From positions 1 through 64,000 of the forward strand of contig CATKXE010000009.1 in assembly GCA_949840465.1 (NCBI GenBank): a stretch of 64,000 nt of DNA. Direction: 5' to 3'. Below the pieces are notes generated by a model, which was not told the DNA's origin, did not search any database, and worked only from the letters and a program-made list of their open reading frames with translations. How positions within the stretch are numbered: position 1 is the first letter of the stretch; each line of letters opens with the position of its first letter. Positions 61,798 through 64,000 of this stretch are shown here, in pieces. This DNA comes from an uncultured Lachnospiraceae bacterium (GTDB lineage Bacteria; Bacillota; Clostridia; Lachnospirales; Lachnospiraceae). A program made the position numbers and the translations under genes.

Positions 61798-63855
61798 TCA
61801 ACAATGCTGTTCTTCTTCCTTTATCGTTTTTGCGACCAGTGCAGAATGGCTTCCCATATTTACCACAAGCTCTCCGTTCTCGATAATGTATTCATCCCGC
61901 CTTGTCGTAAATCCCTCTTCATAGGAATAGATCAGCCGTTTCATCCTTCCGGTCCTGGGTACTTCCGCAAGCCATGCCGGAACCGTCACTTCCCGGAGAT
62001 TTTCATTGTTATTTATGATCACAATAATCTGCTCGTCCCCCTGAAACCTTCCGTAGGACAACACCTGATTATCCCAGTACAACATACGTAAAGACCCTGT
62101 GCGCAAAACCGGTTCTGTCTTATGTATCCTGATCATCTCCCGATGGAAATCCAACAGACGATGATTTTCATTTCCCCACGGATAAGTCCTCCTGCTGTCC
62201 GGATCGGTGAATCCGCAAACGCCTGCTTCATCGCCATAATATACAGTCGGCGCGCCCACCCATGTCATCTGTACTGCCACTGCCTCCGACATGACCGCGC
62301 AATTAACACCTTCATTTGCGGCCTGATGCCCCCTATTGTCCAATCTTCCCACCACATGGTTTGTGCGGGTCAGAAAACGGGAATGGTCATGGTTGGATAA
62401 TTCATTCATAGCCGTCTGCAGAGACGGGGTCAGCATGCAGGACATAAAATGGTTCATTGAGTTTACAAAATGATCCGCATTCCCATATAGATCCTCCCGG
62501 TATTCGTCACTGTGCTTCTCCATCCCGGTCAGGAACCACGTCAACGGCTCCATGAAAGCGTCGTAATTCATCACGCTGTCCCACTCATCTCCCTGTAGCC
62601 ACTCCGTGGGATCTCCATAGTGTTCCGCCAGAATCAGGGCGTCCTTGCGGACACTTTTGATTTCTTTACGGAAGCGCTTCCAGAAAGCGTGGTTGTAATC
62701 GTTCGTATGTCCTAAGTCAGCCGCCACGTCCAGACGCCAGCCATCCACATTATACGGAGGGGAAACCCACTTTTTACCGATTTCCATGATGAAGTTTCCC
62801 AGCTTTTCCGAATCTTCGTAGTTCATCTTCGGCAGCGTATCATTCCCCCACCAGCCGTCATAGCTCGCATTATACGGCCATGCATTGTCCTCATCATTAA
62901 AGAAATGGAAGAAACTGTGATAAGGACTTTCTTTGCTGACAAACGCCCCTTTTTCATAGCCTGGCTGCGACTCATAGATTCTCTCCCGATCCATCCATTT
63001 ATTAAAGGAACCGCAATGGTTAAATACCCCGTCCAATATCACGCGCATTCCCCGTCGGTGGATTTCTTCCACAAGCCGGATAAACAGCCGGTTGCTGGCC
63101 TCTAAATTCTCCTGATTGCCCACACGTTCCTGATACATCTCGGCGTTCACATTATTTTCCGCTCCTTCAGGCAGCGGATCCTTCGTGTCCCTGACGATCT
63201 TTCCCACATGGGGGTCAATATAATCATAGTCCTGAATGTCATATTTATGGTTAGAAGGCGATACAAACAGAGGATTAAAATAGATCACTTCTATCCCCAG
63301 CTCCTGAAGATAATCCAGCTTTTCCATGACCCCCTGCAGGTCGCCTCCATAAAATCTGCGGACGTCCATGGCTCTGGGCGGTTCATTCCAGTCCCGCACC
63401 CTTTCAACAGGCAATCCTATATAAATATACTCTCTGTCTTCTACATCATTTTCCGGGTCTCCGTTACAGAAACGGTCCACAAAAATCTGGTACATGACCG
63501 CGCCCTTTGCCCAGGCCGGCGTTGAAAATCCGGGTACGATCTGAAACGCATAGTGCGGCTTGATATCCTCTGAGACACCGGTGCGGTTATAATAACAGAC
63601 CTCCTCGCCGCAGTGAATCTCAAAACAATAGGTAAACGGCTCTTCACCGAGCTTCCACTGAATCTCATAATAGTCAAACGCTTCCCTTGGAAACACTCGC
63701 TCCATCTGATAAATCCCGGAATCCGCGACAAGCAGGACTGTATCCGCATTGCCCCGCGCAGTACGGAAACGCAGCCGGATTCTCTCTCCCTTCCCGGGCT
63801 CCGGCGGAATCACATAGGAAGAAGTCCCGTCGCAGAACAACGCATCTCTGTCCAT
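61798..63855 (-). CDS. GH13 alpha-amylase/neopullulanase-type enzyme
   Basis: A 685-residue alpha-glucan hydrolase. A starch-binding-like N-terminal domain precedes the catalytic barrel with the four GH13 motifs: DGVFNHCG, GWRLDVA (nucleophile Asp), LAEHYGD (acid/base Glu) and SNHDHSR (transition-state Asp). It lacks a signal peptide, so it cuts imported malto-oligosaccharides. ATG 63855 has AAAGGAG eight bases upstream. The frame is open further, through 63951 to the window edge, in Glu/Lys/Gln-rich sequence, so a longer N-terminus or a preceding gene's end cannot be excluded. Confidence 0.92.
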   Translation of the reverse strand: MDRDALFCDGTSSYVIPPEPGKGERIRLRFRTARGNADTVLLVADSGIYQMERVFPREAFDYYEIQWKLGEEPFTYCFEIHCGEEVCYYNRTGVSEDIKPHYAFQIVPGFSTPAWAKGAVMYQIFVDRFCNGDPENDVEDREYIYIGLPVERVRDWNEPPRAMDVRRFYGGDLQGVMEKLDYLQELGIEVIYFNPLFVSPSNHKYDIQDYDYIDPHVGKIVRDTKDPLPEGAENNVNAEMYQERVGNQENLEASNRLFIRLVEEIHRRGMRVILDGVFNHCGSFNKWMDRERIYESQPGYEKGAFVSKESPYHSFFHFFNDEDNAWPYNASYDGWWGNDTLPKMNYEDSEKLGNFIMEIGKKWVSPPYNVDGWRLDVAADLGHTNDYNHAFWKRFRKEIKSVRKDALILAEHYGDPTEWLQGDEWDSVMNYDAFMEPLTWFLTGMEKHSDEYREDLYGNADHFVNSMNHFMSCMLTPSLQTAMNELSNHDHSRFLTRTNHVVGRLDNRGHQAANEGVNCAVMSEAVAVQMTWVGAPTVYYGDEAGVCGFTDPDSRRTYPWGNENHRLLDFHREMIRIHKTEPVLRTGSLRMLYWDNQVLSYGRFQGDEQIIVIINNNENLREVTVPAWLAEVPRTGRMKRLIYSYEEGFTTRRDEYIIENGELVVNMGSHSALVAKTIKEEEQHC

Positions 63856-64000
63856 CCTGCGGTCTCCTTTTTGTTTGATATCTTTCTGGATTTCTTCCGT
63901 ATCCCTGTTCCTTTTTCCGTCCTTTTGCGCTGCCGCTTCCTCCGGCGGCACTGCATGATACTCTTCCGGCTGCCGGATCGTCTCCGGCTCTTGATGCCTG

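Noticed and set aside
63856..64000. Longer N-terminus of the GH13 enzyme reaching the window edge
   Set aside because: The frame is open, but a well-placed AAAGGAG and ATG at 63855 and the start of the conserved domain there favour the shorter protein; left open because the edge hides the upstream gene.
1..64000. tRNA or rRNA genes, prophage, transposons
   Set aside because: I saw no cloverleaf with CCA-type end, rRNA signature, integrase or transposase in any frame; a tRNAscan and ISfinder search would confirm.

Overview
The window looks like a chromosome segment of an anaerobic, endospore-forming Firmicute, most likely a Lachnospiraceae-type gut Clostridium. The reasons are a spoIIR gene, an oxygen-sensitive glycyl radical enzyme with its activase, many sugar ABC transporters and FGGY kinases, moderate G+C, and consensus sigma-A promoters with strong AGGAGG ribosome sites. 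Most genes lie on the minus strand. I see no rRNA, tRNA, CRISPR array, phage or transposase.

Left part (1-16 kb): two sugar catabolic units. The first runs from a class II aldolase through an FGGY kinase and a LacI regulator, then past a duplicated operator to a fucose/arabinose-type isomerase, a second FGGY kinase and a sugar ABC ATPase cut by the window edge. Three identical 12-bp palindromes sit before its two transcription units. The second unit is a DUF4867-like protein, an isomerase and a xylulokinase next to a cupin AraC regulator. Between them lie a Rieske/FAD oxidoreductase, an HD phosphohydrolase, a prepilin peptidase and an AraC/GyrI regulator. From 17 to 21 kb there is a SNF2 helicase whose 5' end is broken by an in-frame stop, and a flavodoxin-like reductase.

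Middle (21.7-41.4 kb): a catabolic island. A GntR regulator, a zinc alcohol dehydrogenase, an SMP-30 lactonase and an FGGY kinase share matching operators. Next comes a long minus-strand operon: ribose-type ABC transporter (ATPase, permease, binding protein), glycyl radical enzyme, its activase, a second RbsA-like ATPase without a permease, and a YesN/YesM two-component pair. Divergent from it, behind a 22-bp palindrome, are a shikimate-dehydrogenase-like enzyme, a cupin phosphoglucose-isomerase-like enzyme, a phosphotriesterase-family lactonase/hydrolase and a 2-hydroxyacid dehydrogenase. I infer one anaerobic pathway for an unidentified sugar or sugar-acid. The glycyl radical enzyme has several active-site positions unlike glycerol dehydratase.

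Right part (41.4-64 kb): a VWA protein, MoxR-type AAA ATPase and LRR protein module is interrupted by pyrC on the opposite strand. pyrC is flanked by two similar ~140-nt small-RNA-like units, each with its own promoter-like box, three hairpins and terminator. These twin units are the strongest candidate for something undescribed. Housekeeping genes follow: CvfB-like S1 protein, FAD dehydrogenase, acyl-ACP thioesterase, spoIIR, FCD regulator, ispE, a 1240-residue TPR/acidic/ATPase protein, metG, a GH2 and a GH13 glycosidase. A 1.1-kb gene-poor stretch before metG holds promoters, a terminator and a possible frameshifted small gene.
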